This document shows positions 13,768 to 24,910 of a stretch of 64,000 bases of DNA, one piece after another (position 1 is the stretch's first letter; every line of letters begins with the position of its first letter). The notes under the pieces were generated by a model. It had not been told where the DNA came from, ran no database searches, and saw only the letters and a program-made list of their open reading frames with translations. The stretch lies in contig JAYMTA010000002.1 of the NCBI GenBank assembly GCA_036897625.1, positions 232,001 through 296,000 of the forward strand. The letters run 5' to 3'. A program made the translations under genes and the position numbers. Source of the DNA: Pelargonium cotyledonis. Taxonomy: Eukaryota > Streptophyta > Magnoliopsida > Geraniales > Geraniaceae.

Positions 13768-13807
13768 ACTTGATAGGATTGAACACAAAAATGAATGATC
13801 AGAATAC
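13768..13807. repeat. Dispersed repeat, copy 1
   Basis: The 18-mer ACTTGATAGGATTGAACA starts this copy and is identical at 33782. The next 22 or so bases are also alike (A-rich run, GAATG, TCAGAATA), with a few substitutions. On the minus strand the core contains GTTCAATCC, a T-loop-like word, followed by CTATCAAG, so both copies may be 3' ends of one degenerate tRNA. A second T-loop-like word in the opposite sense (GGACTTGAACC) lies just downstream at about 13812. Confidence 0.6.
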
Positions 13808-15859
13808 TTTCTAGGAGGACTTGAACCTTTGAAAAAAGAGTCCGTGATTTAGTGGTATAACTTGAGTTATAGCTTTTCTATTTTATGCGGAGCACAGGCG
13901 TAATTAAGGGACTCTCTTTTTTTAGTACTATTCTCCGTTCCCGATAAAAAAAGGGGAAAATGTGGTATAAATAAGCAGAGTCTTTTATTCTATTTCGGTA
14001 ATTAAAAGGGGTACTTTTAAGGGGAAGCCTGAGACTCTTAATAACCCTATTATCGGTGTTTACTCAAGTATTTAGTTTACTAAAGAGATCCAGAAATTCA
14101 AAAATAGAATACTCAAGTGCGCTCTTGTATGTAGAATAAGACTTGCTATCAGAGGGTCTTGGATTAAGCCAAAAATTATATCTATAAAAGGGATCCAGTT
14201 AAGTTATATACTTGACCTCAGCTCAGTCTACCAAATAATTGTAAATACGGGTATAGCTAGTAAGTACACACTCATTTTTTTAAAAAAGTTGGGGTGCTCA
14301 AAGCTATAGGATAAAGCCTTTTTAAAGAACAGAATTTGAGTAATTACTAAATAAGTACTTTTTAGTGAGACAATAGAGTAGTACTTTTAAATATTTAGCA
14401 AGCATTCCTTTGAGTCGCCTAATTTTAAATACCAATTTTTACTTTACAGGCATACAAAAAACATAGTAGATCCGTAAGTTACTCTGATTTGTGCTATTCT
14501 GGATACTGAATATGATCTCCTTTTGTGTTCTTGCCAGGCCCCGTAACTTGTGAGCATTTCCTATCCATTTTACAGTACCAACACCCAATTTATTCTACTT
14601 ATAGATTCCTACTTATTTAAAATAAGTAAGGTTTCGTTAAACACTCAACGATTTGATTAACAAAACTTTCTTTGTTGTGAGATGATAAACCCGATATGAG
14701 TATACCAGGCAGCCCAGCGTCAAGTCCTATATTTTGTAACAGCCGCGCCTTGGCTTATAAACAGGAGTTGTTTCAGATCAATCATGAGAATTTTCCTTTG
14801 TTTACTAATCTTTACAGAATTGGCCATTCAGATAACTCCTAGTTAAAATTCCGAGAAGGTGGAAACTTAATATACATTTCTTTTTATGGAAAGCCAGTCA
14901 GCAAGAAATATATATACAGGTCCGCTTGCTTAGCGCTGAAGAAGCAAAAGTTTCCGGAGTACAGATAAGACTTATTAGCGGTAGATTATATAGAAAATAG
15001 GTGCTGAGAATCCTTTTTGGATCTAACTAGGAAAAAAGCTCTCTATTTTAACTGGAATAGACTCCCTTAGCAAAGACTGAAGTAATTACACTGTTATTTT
15101 TGAAAGGCAGACTCATCATAACTGTCCGGTCTAAAACAAGGACATGCTTCGTATTAAAGTAGAAACCATACTAGCTTAGTTTCCTTAATATGCTGTCAGA
15201 GTGCGCACTTTGGTTAACCATTTTAATGTCTCCAGATCAATGCTTAAAGTGTTACTGTTAGTAGGAACCCCTCCGGTTTTAGTTAGTTAGTATATAGAGG
15301 GTCCTCTTAGTCTTTTGAGTAACGCCAAGGCTAGAGACTTTCATTCCCTTAATTAGATATACTCTATTTAGGAAAACCCTTTTTAATCTTTTTAAATGCC
15401 CCCCTGTACTCACATGTTGTAACAAAATCTATATGATTAAGCAATAGACGGGGAATCTAATACACGCGGATGTTGCGTAACGTAGGCGATAGGTTTCAAG
15501 ATAACGATAAAAGGATTCTTTCTCAACAGATATTCAAAAGCATAATAACTTGTTGCACTAAGTGGTCTCTAAAAAAAGTGGAACCTGAGCGGGCTGCTCT
15601 TCTTACTTGTTAACTCTTCTTAAAACCTGTAATTACAATTTACTCGATCTATAATATCTGCAAAAGACTCTATCCATTATTATAATTTCCCATAAACAAA
15701 CCTCAAAAAATAGGATTCTGTAGCCTTTTTGTGCGCTATAATATAAAATATGCTCGAATACTCTACTATATGCCTATCCACTTATCTTTAAAATAGCGTA
15801 TAGTGTAAAGGTACCTATAAAGCTAGATATGATATAGAGGGCTCCTTAGTTTTGAGTTC
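13808..15859. other. Gene-free AT-rich spacer
   Basis: Nothing beyond the window-wide background is visible. The left edge contains GGACTTGAACC and GATTTAGTGGTATAAC, two tRNA-like words in opposite orientations that cannot be folded into one cloverleaf. Confidence 0.55.
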
Positions 15860-17320
15860 TTTTCTCTATCAAGATTATTAGGACCCCTATGTGATATTTA
15901 TATCCTTGCAGTTCTTCAAATTCATATTATTATGTTTTTATACCCCTTATCCTTTTTATAAAGGGCCCCTTATTATTGCTTATCCTTGTTTCTATAATCA
16001 CGTAAGGTATTCTTTTGTTATTGCTCCTGATCAATTAAGTATTATCCCAGGATAAGTTAAGTATTGTTCTTAGGAAATTTCTCCTATATGTGCAAGAATA
16101 CCTTGTTGTCTTGCTTTATTTTTTTGCTAAGGAATTTCCGGTACAAAGTTAAGGAGGAGTATCAAACAAGGTACAGAGACCAATAAGAAGAGAGGTCTCG
16201 GTAAAATAGGAATGACTTTATATAGTTTAATGAAAACGGGCCGGTAAAATACCCTCTTGATGATTAATATCTAGTGTAACTTGTTGGGTATAGCAGGATT
16301 TGTAAACCTTCTACCACTAGGTTAAAAAGAGTCCGGCTCTAAAGATTAGGATAAGTGTAGGTATCATGAAAAGGGGTATAGCAGCTAGGAAGGTCAGACA
16401 GGTAATAGGGCATACGAGTATAGGTATGACTAAAAATATGGGAGCAGGTAAGCAAACACAGAAACAGAAAGAACAAAGCAATCTAACTGACAACAACAGT
16501 CACCAGAAAGCAGAGGATCAAACAGCCAATCCTTAAGTAAATCCAGAAGAACAGCAAACAAGGAAACCAGTCCTGAGTTGGCCGGAAGAAGCAAAAGAAT
16601 GGAACAACCAGAGACACAAAGAGAAAACAACTGACAGTCAACCAAATGGTAAAGGCGCGATAGCCCAAGCAAGAGTCAAGGTAAAGGCAAGGATCCTCCA
16701 TAGAATACTAACAAACTAGCCAATAAGTTACCTAATATAGTAATTCTTGGTTTCAGGAATGAGAAATCTGTAAGTCATTTATTCTTAAGTCAAGTCTTCC
16801 TATTTCTCCTCTCTCAATCCGTATTTTGTATGTGCGACTCCTTTTCATGGTGTTCTAAAGAGTTGAATTACTGGGTTCTAGATGAAGCTTTAAGAGTTAA
16901 GGAAGTTACAGTAAATTGAATGACTTCTTCTTTTAGGGTGTAAGACTAAGGCTTATGAGTTGAAGTACAAAGGTTATAGCTGCTACCAAGATACAGCAGA
17001 AGAGTAAGAAAGCAGATATAGGTATTCGTAAAAGTACGAAGGTATTAAGAGGTGACAAAGTCGGAGTAAGGAGTTGTTTGTTCCCTTGTTTCTAGGTTTG
17101 GGATTCCGGTTAAAGGCATTCAGGGAATAATAAGGTTAGGAATCTTCTTCTTTGTTATTTGTGTTCCTTGGGGCCTCCAGTTCTAGGTAGTTCCTAAGAG
17201 GTTAGGGAATTAAAAGAATTGAAACTAAAGAAAGCTAAGGAATTTTTAGTAAATGAAGTAAGCAATGAAGCTTTGAAAGGTTAGGTTTGCTAGAGCTAGG
17301 GTATTCCTTTCCTGAGTTTT
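15860..17320 (+). mobile_element. Decayed retroelement-like block
   Basis: A pyrimidine-rich, LTR-like left part (about 15860-16200) gives way to a purine-rich right part (about 16200-17060). Around 16426-16700 the plus strand reads as an intensely Gln/Lys/Asn/Glu-rich stretch, like the basic low-complexity start of many gag-type proteins. The hydrophobic minus-strand frames here are simply its mirror. Further right, GAAGAGTAAGAAA (16999-17011) and TATAGGTATT are shared exactly and in the same order with the block at 35900-36370, which supports a common repeat family. No reverse transcriptase, integrase or terminal repeat can be recognised. It is old and broken; the family is unassigned. Confidence 0.35.
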
Positions 17321-19399
17321 TATGCTTACGATAAGACCCCCAATCCCACAAAGTATGATTAATAAAGGAGTCCTGCTCGAGGGTCCAGGTAGAAAAGGTT
17401 GCGTTAGAGTCTTTTGCGGGAGGCCCTTATTGGATTGCCTTTCAAAAAGCGAAATTATAACGGTAAATGTCGGGAAGTATTCTCAAAGGTTGCTTTGTAT
17501 AGGGAGCCGTTTATAGGTCCTCCTAATATCCAAGTCGCGGGGCTATCTTATAAGAATGAGAGTTTTTAAAAAGTATAAAAACGTATGTTTCCTAGGAGTC
17601 TCTAAATAAAGTGTTTTCGCTTAGGAAAGTATGAGGCCCCTGTTATAGTCATTAGCGATTTTTGATAGCTGAGGGATGTTTCTTTACTCTTTTTATAAAG
17701 CAATAAAGCAATATGGATAAAGCTTACAATTTAGGACTTCATCTGGGTTCTTTCTATCTGTTGTCTCAAAGGGAATTCCTAATACTTCCTAACAAAAAAA
17801 AAGACATTCGATAGATCACTGTGCCGGCGTATTTGCTAACAACGTGAAATTTTTTTGTACAGAAATCCCAGCTTTTTTACCATGTTAAGGGCTGCGTGGG
17901 ATATTCCTTTAATAGAGTAAATCATTAATTGTGACTGACAAAACTAGTAAATATAAAAAAGATAATAGTTTTTCGGATCCGTACTTTAGTGCTTTAATTT
18001 GCTAAATAGGAATCCCAGATTCATGAGGGGATCGCGGCACTGTCTTTAAAACAAAACTTTTGGGACATGTATAAGATAAAAGAATCCCTTAATTTAAGTT
18101 TCAGAGAATGAGTTTTCTTTTTATATAGCTTGGTGTAAGGTAAGGCTCAAATCCAAAATTCAGTTTAGCTGCTATTTTTGTTACTGCACTACCTAGTTTA
18201 TTTATACAAATTGAATCGCTTTATAAACGCAAGGAAATTCTAGGGTTTTAGTTAGGGACTCTTTCTGTTTACTTTATTATTAAAAAAGGCTTTTTCGGTA
18301 AAGGGCGAAAACCTACTAAAAACCGGGTCACAAAATATAAAAATACCCAACAATAGATCCGTATTCTAAATGCGAGAATACTCTAGGAATTAAAAATTTT
18401 TAGTATAGCTAACCAAATTCCGCACTATGTGGAACCCATTCGAGTAGAACTCTAACTAGAGGTAGGGTTTTATACACAACATTTCTACCCCAGCTCTTTT
18501 ATTAACCCCTCTTTGTTCCTAAGTATCCGTAGTATTCTTAATTGTATTGCAAAATAGGGGCCCTATTCATACTAAATTGAATTCTTATCGAAGACTTTTC
18601 TTTATAAGAGTCTTCTTGGAATATCTAGTTCTATACTTGACAAAAATCCTTAAATTCTCTAATTTTGAGTTAACCTAGAGGATTCATTCCTTTAATTTTA
18701 AGTCAGTGCTTGTTACAAAAAAATATTGGCTAAAAGTTAAGAGACCCTTCTAGACCAGACCATATCCACTAAAAAAGAATATGCAAATACTTTAAAACCA
18801 ACAATTGCTTACAAGGAAAAGATCCTAGGAAATCCGATTATTAATAGGCTATTAACACTCAGTGACTCTAAAACAGAAACAAGAGGTAAGTTTATAGGAA
18901 ATAGAAAAACTTGTTAAGTTAAACAAGATAAAGGAGCTCTGTCAGTGAAATTAGGTAGAAACCCTCTGAACTGAATTCCTAGTTATCACCAATAACATGT
19001 TTTGGCAAGTCTATATAACCATGGGTAGGAGTCTATATTTAGTGTCTATCTGTAAAGTCTACGATTATCATTAAAAGGGCTCATTAATAAGTTACTTGCG
19101 TCCCGTTCGCTCAGCTGACCTTATAACGGGAACCTTGCAACGAGTAGAAATAGCACAGAGTTTTTCTTATTAAGATAAGAAAATGAAGTCCATTAAGGCA
19201 TTTTTTACTTGATACTGTACAACAATCATACAATATTCTAGTTTTAACTCAGATTGAGATTCTGGCAAAACGTTCTCTTCTAATATAAGTTCTTAAAAAG
19301 AGTCATTGAGAGCCCCTCGGCCTGACACCAAGGTATTTTATCAAACGGGATTTTCACTCCTGGATAAATAACATCAAATACATATCGAATAAAGTAATA
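17321..19399. other. Gene-free AT-rich spacer
   Basis: No gene is supported. A 64-codon frame at 17322-17516 has no recognisable domain. The stretch contains one copy of the perfect palindrome AATAGGGGCCCTATT (18553-18567) and several GGATCC or GGAATTCC-like short sites. Confidence 0.6.
18553..18567. repeat. Twin GC palindrome, copy 1
   Basis: AATAGGGGCCCTATT is a perfect inverted repeat (7-base arms, one central G). The identical 15-mer recurs at 51102-51116. Both copies lie in spacer with unrelated flanks, as expected of a tiny mobile or amplified palindrome. Confidence 0.65.
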
Positions 19400-19471
19400 C
19401 TAGAATTAGCTGGCTTGAACCTACGACCGTGCGGTTAACAGCCGAGCGTTCTACCACTGAGCTCTTGAGAA
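19400..19471 (-). tRNA. Asn(GUU)-like tRNA pseudogene
   Basis: On the minus strand the D-arm region reads GCTCAGTGGTAGAAC and the anticodon region CTCGGCTGTTAACCG, with GTT in the anticodon position. The T-arm starts TCGTAGGTTCAAG. This follows the order and wording of plastid-type tRNA-Asn(GUU) as I remember it. The anticodon stem keeps three of five pairs, the T-stem 3' arm does not pair, and the acceptor ends do not match. It therefore looks like a decayed gene, unless heavily edited. A search of tRNA databases would settle the identity. Confidence 0.6.
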
Positions 19472-19499
19472 AAACAGTTAAAGAAAGTCCTAAATTACT

Positions 19500-19900
19500 A
19501 GGTATTATATATTCCACCATTCTCTAATACTAACTAATAAATAATAATTAACTATAACTATAATATATAATGGATACTCCTATAATAGAAATAAGACAGT
19601 AGCTACAAAAAGCTCCAAAGGCAACAAGAAAATTATGCCTTATGGGATACAAAGACTCTAGCTCCTAAGAGTAAGCTACAAATACAGAACCTAGCTATGA
19701 AGAGTAGTAAAAAAGATTTAGAGAGGTGCGAGGGTTAAGACTAAAAGAAAAGATTAACATTTAGTCAAGGAAGTCGAGGTCAACAGAGTAAGAAGATTAA
19801 GAATAAGTAAGCAGTTTGTGTCTATAGTGAGTGTGTAAGTAAGTAACTATATCATAAATACTACTAACAACTTTCAAGACTATAAACTAGAGCACCAAGT
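19500..19900 (+). mobile_element. Decayed purine-rich repeat block
   Basis: This A/G-skewed block contains TAGCTATGAAGAGTA at 19692-19706, found exactly again at 36305-36319. In both places GAGAGG follows within about 25 bases. The block is probably another degenerate copy of the retroelement-like family seen at 15860 and 35900. No ends or coding domains could be defined. Confidence 0.3.
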
Positions 19901-19946
19901 CAATTAAACTAGTACTTTAAAAAAGGTTACATCAGTCGATTATTTT

Positions 19947-20030
19947 GGGATTGTAGTTCCAAGCGGTTAGAGCACCCTTCCTCCTAAGGCACTTGTTGTA
20001 GGTTCAAGCCGAATTGCCTGCAGTATCCCG
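19947..20030 (+). tRNA. Asp-like tRNA pseudogene with enlarged T-loop
   Basis: The 5' end GGGATTGTAGTTC and the D-arm (GTTC...GAGC) match the Asp copy at 44106 almost word for word, and the outer acceptor pairs GGGAT/ATCCC survive. The anticodon region has changed to CTCCTAA with a weak stem. The T-stem GTAGG/CCTGC pairs fully, but the loop between is 14 bases (20003-20016), twice the normal size, apparently from a 7-base insertion. The total of 84 bases is too long for a class I tRNA. It is probably a decayed Asp duplicate; an unusual functional tRNA is less likely. Confidence 0.55.
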
Positions 20031-20202
20031 GATATCCTCCCCTCTTCTGCATACCCCATTTCTTATACATACCTATACCTACAATCAGAGATAAAATTCC
20101 TATTTTTGAGTTAAGAAACTTGCACCAAGAGTTAAATATCTCATATAAACCCTAACCTAAAATGGTTCGCTTGCTTAATGTTAGTGAGCTTGTGCTCTAT
20201 AA

Positions 20203-20217
20203 AACTTCGTCGAAGTT
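20203..20217. repeat. Perfect 7-bp hairpin
   Basis: AACTTCGTCGAAGTT is a perfect inverted repeat with a single central base. It lies in a tRNA-like jumble (about 20165-20260) that ends in GGATTCAAACCCC, a T-loop-like word. The hairpin may be a remnant of an anticodon arm, but no full cloverleaf can be drawn. Confidence 0.5.
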
Positions 20218-20260
20218 AGTATAAACCGGGCAGTGCTTGTGGATTCAAACCCCGAAAACT

Positions 20261-21448
20261 TCTGTGACTGCATACTTTATACCTTTTAAACCTACGAGCT
20301 TTATCTGGTACTTTTTTGTTAGGGGTATTTGGGAATATAAAGTAGCTAAAGAAATTGTATCTTTCTAGTTTGGGATTCTTTAGAGCCCCGGATACCTAAG
20401 TTTTTTTAGGAAAGGAGTCCCCTTTAACTTTAATTGTAAACGCGAAGCAGCTCTAGAGACCTTAGTGAAGACTTTCTTCTATTAAATTAATTTAGTGTAA
20501 AAAATTCGATGAATAGACACCTAGAACACTCTCCTATATAATCCCTAAAAGTTAAGGGCAAAATGTTCCGGATAAGGGGTCAACACTTACAAATACTTCA
20601 GAATCTAGGGGTTTCTTACTTTTAGGTCTTCTTACAAAAGGCAAAGGGGGGAGCAGATACCGTGCAGAACTTTCTTTTCCTGGAATCTAAAAAAAGAGAA
20701 ATGAAACAAGGAATTCCCCTTATTTGATAGGTTATACGTTCTTGTCATATTTCCGATGTATTATATGACTTGGGACTTTCTTTATTATAGGGGTTTTTAG
20801 TAACTGATAATCTTTTACCTTCATTTAATCTGGATTGAATAACTGAATCTGTATGCCATAGTTGTTTACTAAATAAAGTAAACTTTTTCATTTAATAGGT
20901 GTACTTCTTTTCAACGCATCAATATAACGAGGGCTTGTTTTGTATCGAAGAACAGCTTTTATATAGATGATCCTTCTCTGAGCTGTAGTTAGCTATATCT
21001 AGCGGGCTTATATTAGACAGCTTGGGTCCCGGTAAATATAGCTAGTAAAATAGTGGAAATCCCATTTCATAGAAAAAGATAATACATAGAATAAGAAGTT
21101 TTTAAGCACATTATATTTGGTTTGGATTTCTATAAAAAAGTAAAGATTATATAAAAGAAGTGTATCTAAAACCAATCAAACTAAGCCTTTTTCAAGAACA
21201 CTCTCGTCCTTGTTGGTAAAACATTAGTTTTTGGTATCAGCATTCAAGGGCTAAACCCCTTTCTTCTATTCTGACTAGTCTGAAGTAAAGCTTTAATGTA
21301 TACTGTTTGCTTTTTTACACTTTTTTGCTTATCTCTGATTCTCGCAAGAATTTATACACTAGAAACTCTTAAAAGTAGGGCATCTTATTACTGAACGGAG
21401 TAAGTATGGAATCGTATGAATTCCAGTTTTCACCAAGATTACGAGAAA
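20261..21448. other. Gene-free AT-rich spacer
   Basis: Nothing beyond background short palindromes is visible, and no frame of note. Confidence 0.55.
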
Positions 21449-21521
21449 GGGTTTTGGCCCGACTCGAACCCTTGTCATGATGGTTCCATGAACCCGTGCT
21501 TTACCACATAAAAGTACTCCA
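21449..21521 (-). tRNA. Met(CAU)/Gln-like tRNA pseudogene
   Basis: On the minus strand the sequence runs TGGAGTA, then GTGGTAAAGCAC, then GGGTTCATGGAACC, then CATGACAAGGGTTCGAGTC. The 5' end, D-arm and variable region follow the plant-mitochondrial tRNA-Gln pattern as I recall it, but the anticodon loop TTCATGG presents CAT. The same GGTTCATGGAAC word occurs in the copy at 50166. The T-stem and acceptor 3' half do not pair. It is probably a pseudogene; the amino-acid identity is not secure. Confidence 0.45.
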
Positions 21522-23747
21522 TAAAACATAACTACTCGCTCTTTCTACTTTCTACATTGCAAAGACTGAATCTAAATCTATTTTATCTAAGTAATTTCCG
21601 AGCTCTTACATCCTAAGGCACTGCGCCTAATGGCCTATAAAGTGTAAGTCTGGGGTTGCAAATAATAATAATATTATAGAAATTGCTGCTTATGACTATT
21701 AAAAGTAATTTTTACGTTTCCTTTAATTTTTTAATACTGCTGTCTTTCCCTAAGAAGCCCTTCTTGGGTTGGTAGCCGCCCTTAACTAAAAATTTTTCTA
21801 TTTAAGCACGCAGCCTCAACTGAAAAGCCACAGGTTCTCAAGAATCTTGTTACCTTAACTAAGGACCTCTTGATACGAGTTTGACTTATTTCTACATGAG
21901 TTATTTTCAGTGAATCGCAAAAATTATATTTATGTAGGTAGCAAACCCTTCTAATAGTGCCCAATTTATTTAGAAAGCAACAAAGTTCTTAGATTCTCTA
22001 GCTAGCGGGGTCCGGTTTACTTAGAAATTACTGGAGTACAAAAGGGTTACTACATTCTCCGGGGGCCTCCTTGCTTTCGACTCCTGCTTATATCTGTAAC
22101 CATATCTAAATAGTAATTTAACCAACAATCAACTCAATTACTTGCCATGTCTTTTTATTGCCCAGTCGGGTTATTAGAAACAGGAAAACTCGGAAGGCAT
22201 TATCCCGCTTTTCACTGCGATCGATAGCTACACATGACACGAAACATTGATGCAGACTTAAAATTACTCAATAAAGCTAATTTGAGGGTATAACCGGTAT
22301 CTAATCTTATCCACGTATCTCTAAAGGAATTGCAGAATCTTACTTAATATCAACTTTTTGACTTCCTTCACCAAAAACAAAAGAAACAAAAAGCCTCGAC
22401 GTATTAAAACCGAGTTTCTTATCTTTAATTGACTTGTTTGAAAAAAGTTTATTCAAAGAATTTAATAAAGCTTGGAACCTGCTCGGACGTAGTTTGCAGA
22501 GTATAGTAACCGTCGTTAGGAATATAAAAGATCATGTTTTAGATAATACACATCTGAAGAGTTCCTACTCAATTGTTTTGGTAAATCTACACTCTGTACT
22601 AAGATATTCCTGTTTGTTTTCGCTGTTATTATTTACTATAGGATATGTATGGCATAGTATATTAAATTAACATTAGAAGTAACCCTAACTCTTTTTTACT
22701 AAAAGAATGGAAACTAAATTATAAGTAGTCCACAGAATAAATTCCACGGATTAAAGGGTCTCCTTATTGGTCTGACTTGCAAGATTCATCAGTACACAAT
22801 ACTGAAAAAGTGTGGTTCAACTCAAGCAAGAAACTAAATCTTTTTTAAGCAAACGTATTGTTACTGAGTAACTCGAGATTAGAAAGATATAAACAAAGTC
22901 TCGAAAATCCTTCATTTACCCACTTTAGTTAATGCAAAAAGCTTTCTCAGTTCAAGAGAAACTTAATAGGTATAAATACGAAAGAAAACTAAGTATCCAA
23001 AAAAAGTCAAAATTCAAAATATTCGCGTAGCTAAACACCAGAACGGTAAGATTTAGTAAATACCAGTAGTTTACCTCAGGGCTGTGTGACCCAGGGTACT
23101 AAGAATCTCGCTAAACGAAGAAGTTGCGGACTGCCTATATTCCTAGCAAGAGTACCGGGGTTCTTGTGGGGAGGGGGTTGTAAAGAGATATACTATATAA
23201 TCAATCTAAGGTACGGGATACTCAGGAAAGCCTCTTCTTAACCTAAGAAGGATGAGCTTTTTCTAGATTAAGCATGTATAAAAAGGAGCTTTTTGTATAT
23301 ATCTACTATATCTATTAATCATGTAACTTAACAATTAAGAGTTTTTTAAATATGAAAAATCAAAGGATGTAAAATATACTCATATGCTGCAGAAGGATAG
23401 GCCTCATAATTAAGACTTGGTTCCTCTCTTCAAGATATCAGAATCTTTTAGGGTAGGCCACGTGCAATAAATATAGTTTTCCTTACTAGCTACGGAAAGT
23501 TTCTTTAATGCGTGCGGTATCTAATTTAGTTAATTTTAAGGACTTGTCAAATTCTTAAAAAAGTTCTTATTCCTGGGTTTTCTAGTGAGTTCCTTTTGTC
23601 CGGAATCCTTAAGTTAGTGTCTAGCCCTAAAAGGGCTGGGCATCATGACATTAAGTAAGGGGAACCCTGCTATATGCTTGTGATATGGATAATTTTTTGT
23701 GCCTCGGCCGTTTCCTTGTCTTTGTATTATAAGTACCACAACCTCAG
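21522..23747. other. Gene-free AT-rich spacer
   Basis: Frames of 60 (21782-21964, minus) and 78 codons (22434-22670, plus) occur. The second starts from a non-ATG-like context and ends hydrophobically, but shows no recognised family or ribosome-binding context. I treat both as chance frames. Confidence 0.55.
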
Positions 23748-23819
23748 TTCGAGCTAAGGTTTTGAACCTGTGTCCGTTACATTAAAAGCCGGTGCTATAC
23801 CAACTTGAATTGAGCACCC
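23748..23819 (-). tRNA. Lys(UUU)-like tRNA pseudogene
   Basis: On the minus strand GGGTGCT begins the acceptor, AGTTGGTATAGCACC forms the D-arm end, and CGGCTTTTAATG carries TTT at the anticodon position. The T-arm is CAGGTTCAAAACC. Acceptor pairing is partial (about four of seven) and the anticodon stem is weak. Order and wording follow tRNA-Lys(UUU) of bacterial/organellar type. It is most likely decayed. Confidence 0.5.
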
Positions 23820-24845
23820 ACACAAATTTTTAATAAGACAAAGACAAAAAGATAAAATGAGTACGGTTTCAATTCAGTAACTTTCCTTTTTCTTGTAATG
23901 AAAGTAGGATTCAAAATCTTGTAATAAAGCTAATTCAAAATGAACTTTTATATACGTTTTATATACGTAATTCCTCACTTACTTAGCTTCTCCCCTCCTC
24001 TATAAAAGGAATCTCAACACAGAAAAACGACCATCCCCAAGAAAGAATTACCACACGCTCTATTCTTTTTATTCCTATGATAGTCCCCCTAGTAGAAAAA
24101 GATTCCTAATAACTCTACATGAAAAAACCTTAAGATCCTTCATAATACTCTTAGTAAATTTATACATTATTAGTATGCCCGATACATCTCTCCTTACCCA
24201 AAACAAGATAAAAGCTTCCAAGGACAAGTTATCAGAGATCTTTAGTTAGCTGGACGTGGTTAAGCATTTAGAGAAAGAGCCAAATACGGAGAAAAAACTC
24301 TCTTGGGGGAACCCTTGATACTACGATATAGAGTAAACAAGGTACTCATATTTTTTTTTTCTACTCAACAAACTTAAACCCTCCGGACCCACTTTAGGCC
24401 TTTATAGCCACACTTTGTTACTTGCACCGGCAATATATCATAAGGAACCCTTTTAGGAGGCTTTTTCTTAGAAACACAAGAATATCGCTTAAGAAACAGA
24501 ATCTTTTATATTATTTTAGATAAACAAGATTTGAATCATGAGAAGTAAAGTCTAGCTCGTTTATTAAATCTAATTTTAGTTTTCTCACAAAGTTCGTAAG
24601 TCCCTAGAAGCAGCTAAGATCATATAAAAAAGGAATCCCTTATAAATTGCTATATGTTTTATCTAAAGAGTTAGGAACTGGAAAGGCCTCATTTGTTCCT
24701 TTGCCCGCTCAAGGCATATCCCCCAAAACTAAGTGCCCAGTATCCTAAATAAAGTCAAAGTTATCACTTAAAGGTAAAGGAGTATCTTCACAATAAAAGA
24801 GCAGAAATGCTTTAGTTTAGTAAAGACAGCAATACTAAATATATA

Positions 24846-24910
24846 ACTAACTAATGGATTTGAACCAGTACCTTTCGAAGTAGTTAAAACATTGCTTGAT
24901 AGTAAGTTAG
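24846..24910 (-). tRNA. Short tRNA-like element with intact acceptor
   Basis: On the minus strand CTAACT at the 5' end pairs perfectly with AGTTAG at the 3' end, and ACTGG/TTCAAAT/CCATT forms a T-arm with four of five pairs. The interior is about six bases shorter than a normal tRNA, so the D-arm is reduced. No clear anticodon stem can be drawn. It could be a truncated mitochondrial-type tRNA or a fossil; amino acid unknown. Confidence 0.35.

Noticed and set aside
16430-16701. Two hydrophobic Cys/Leu-rich minus-strand frames that look like membrane proteins
   Set aside because: They are the mirror of the purine-rich plus strand of a decayed repeat; such composition produces Leu/Phe/Cys-rich shadows.
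22434-22670. 78-codon frame ending in a hydrophobic segment
   Set aside because: The single hydrophobic end is common in AT-rich random translation; no ribosome-binding or promoter evidence.
24349-24361. Poly-T run as a possible RNA polymerase III terminator or poly(A) tail of a retroposon
   Set aside because: No upstream RNA gene in the right orientation and no target-site duplication visible.
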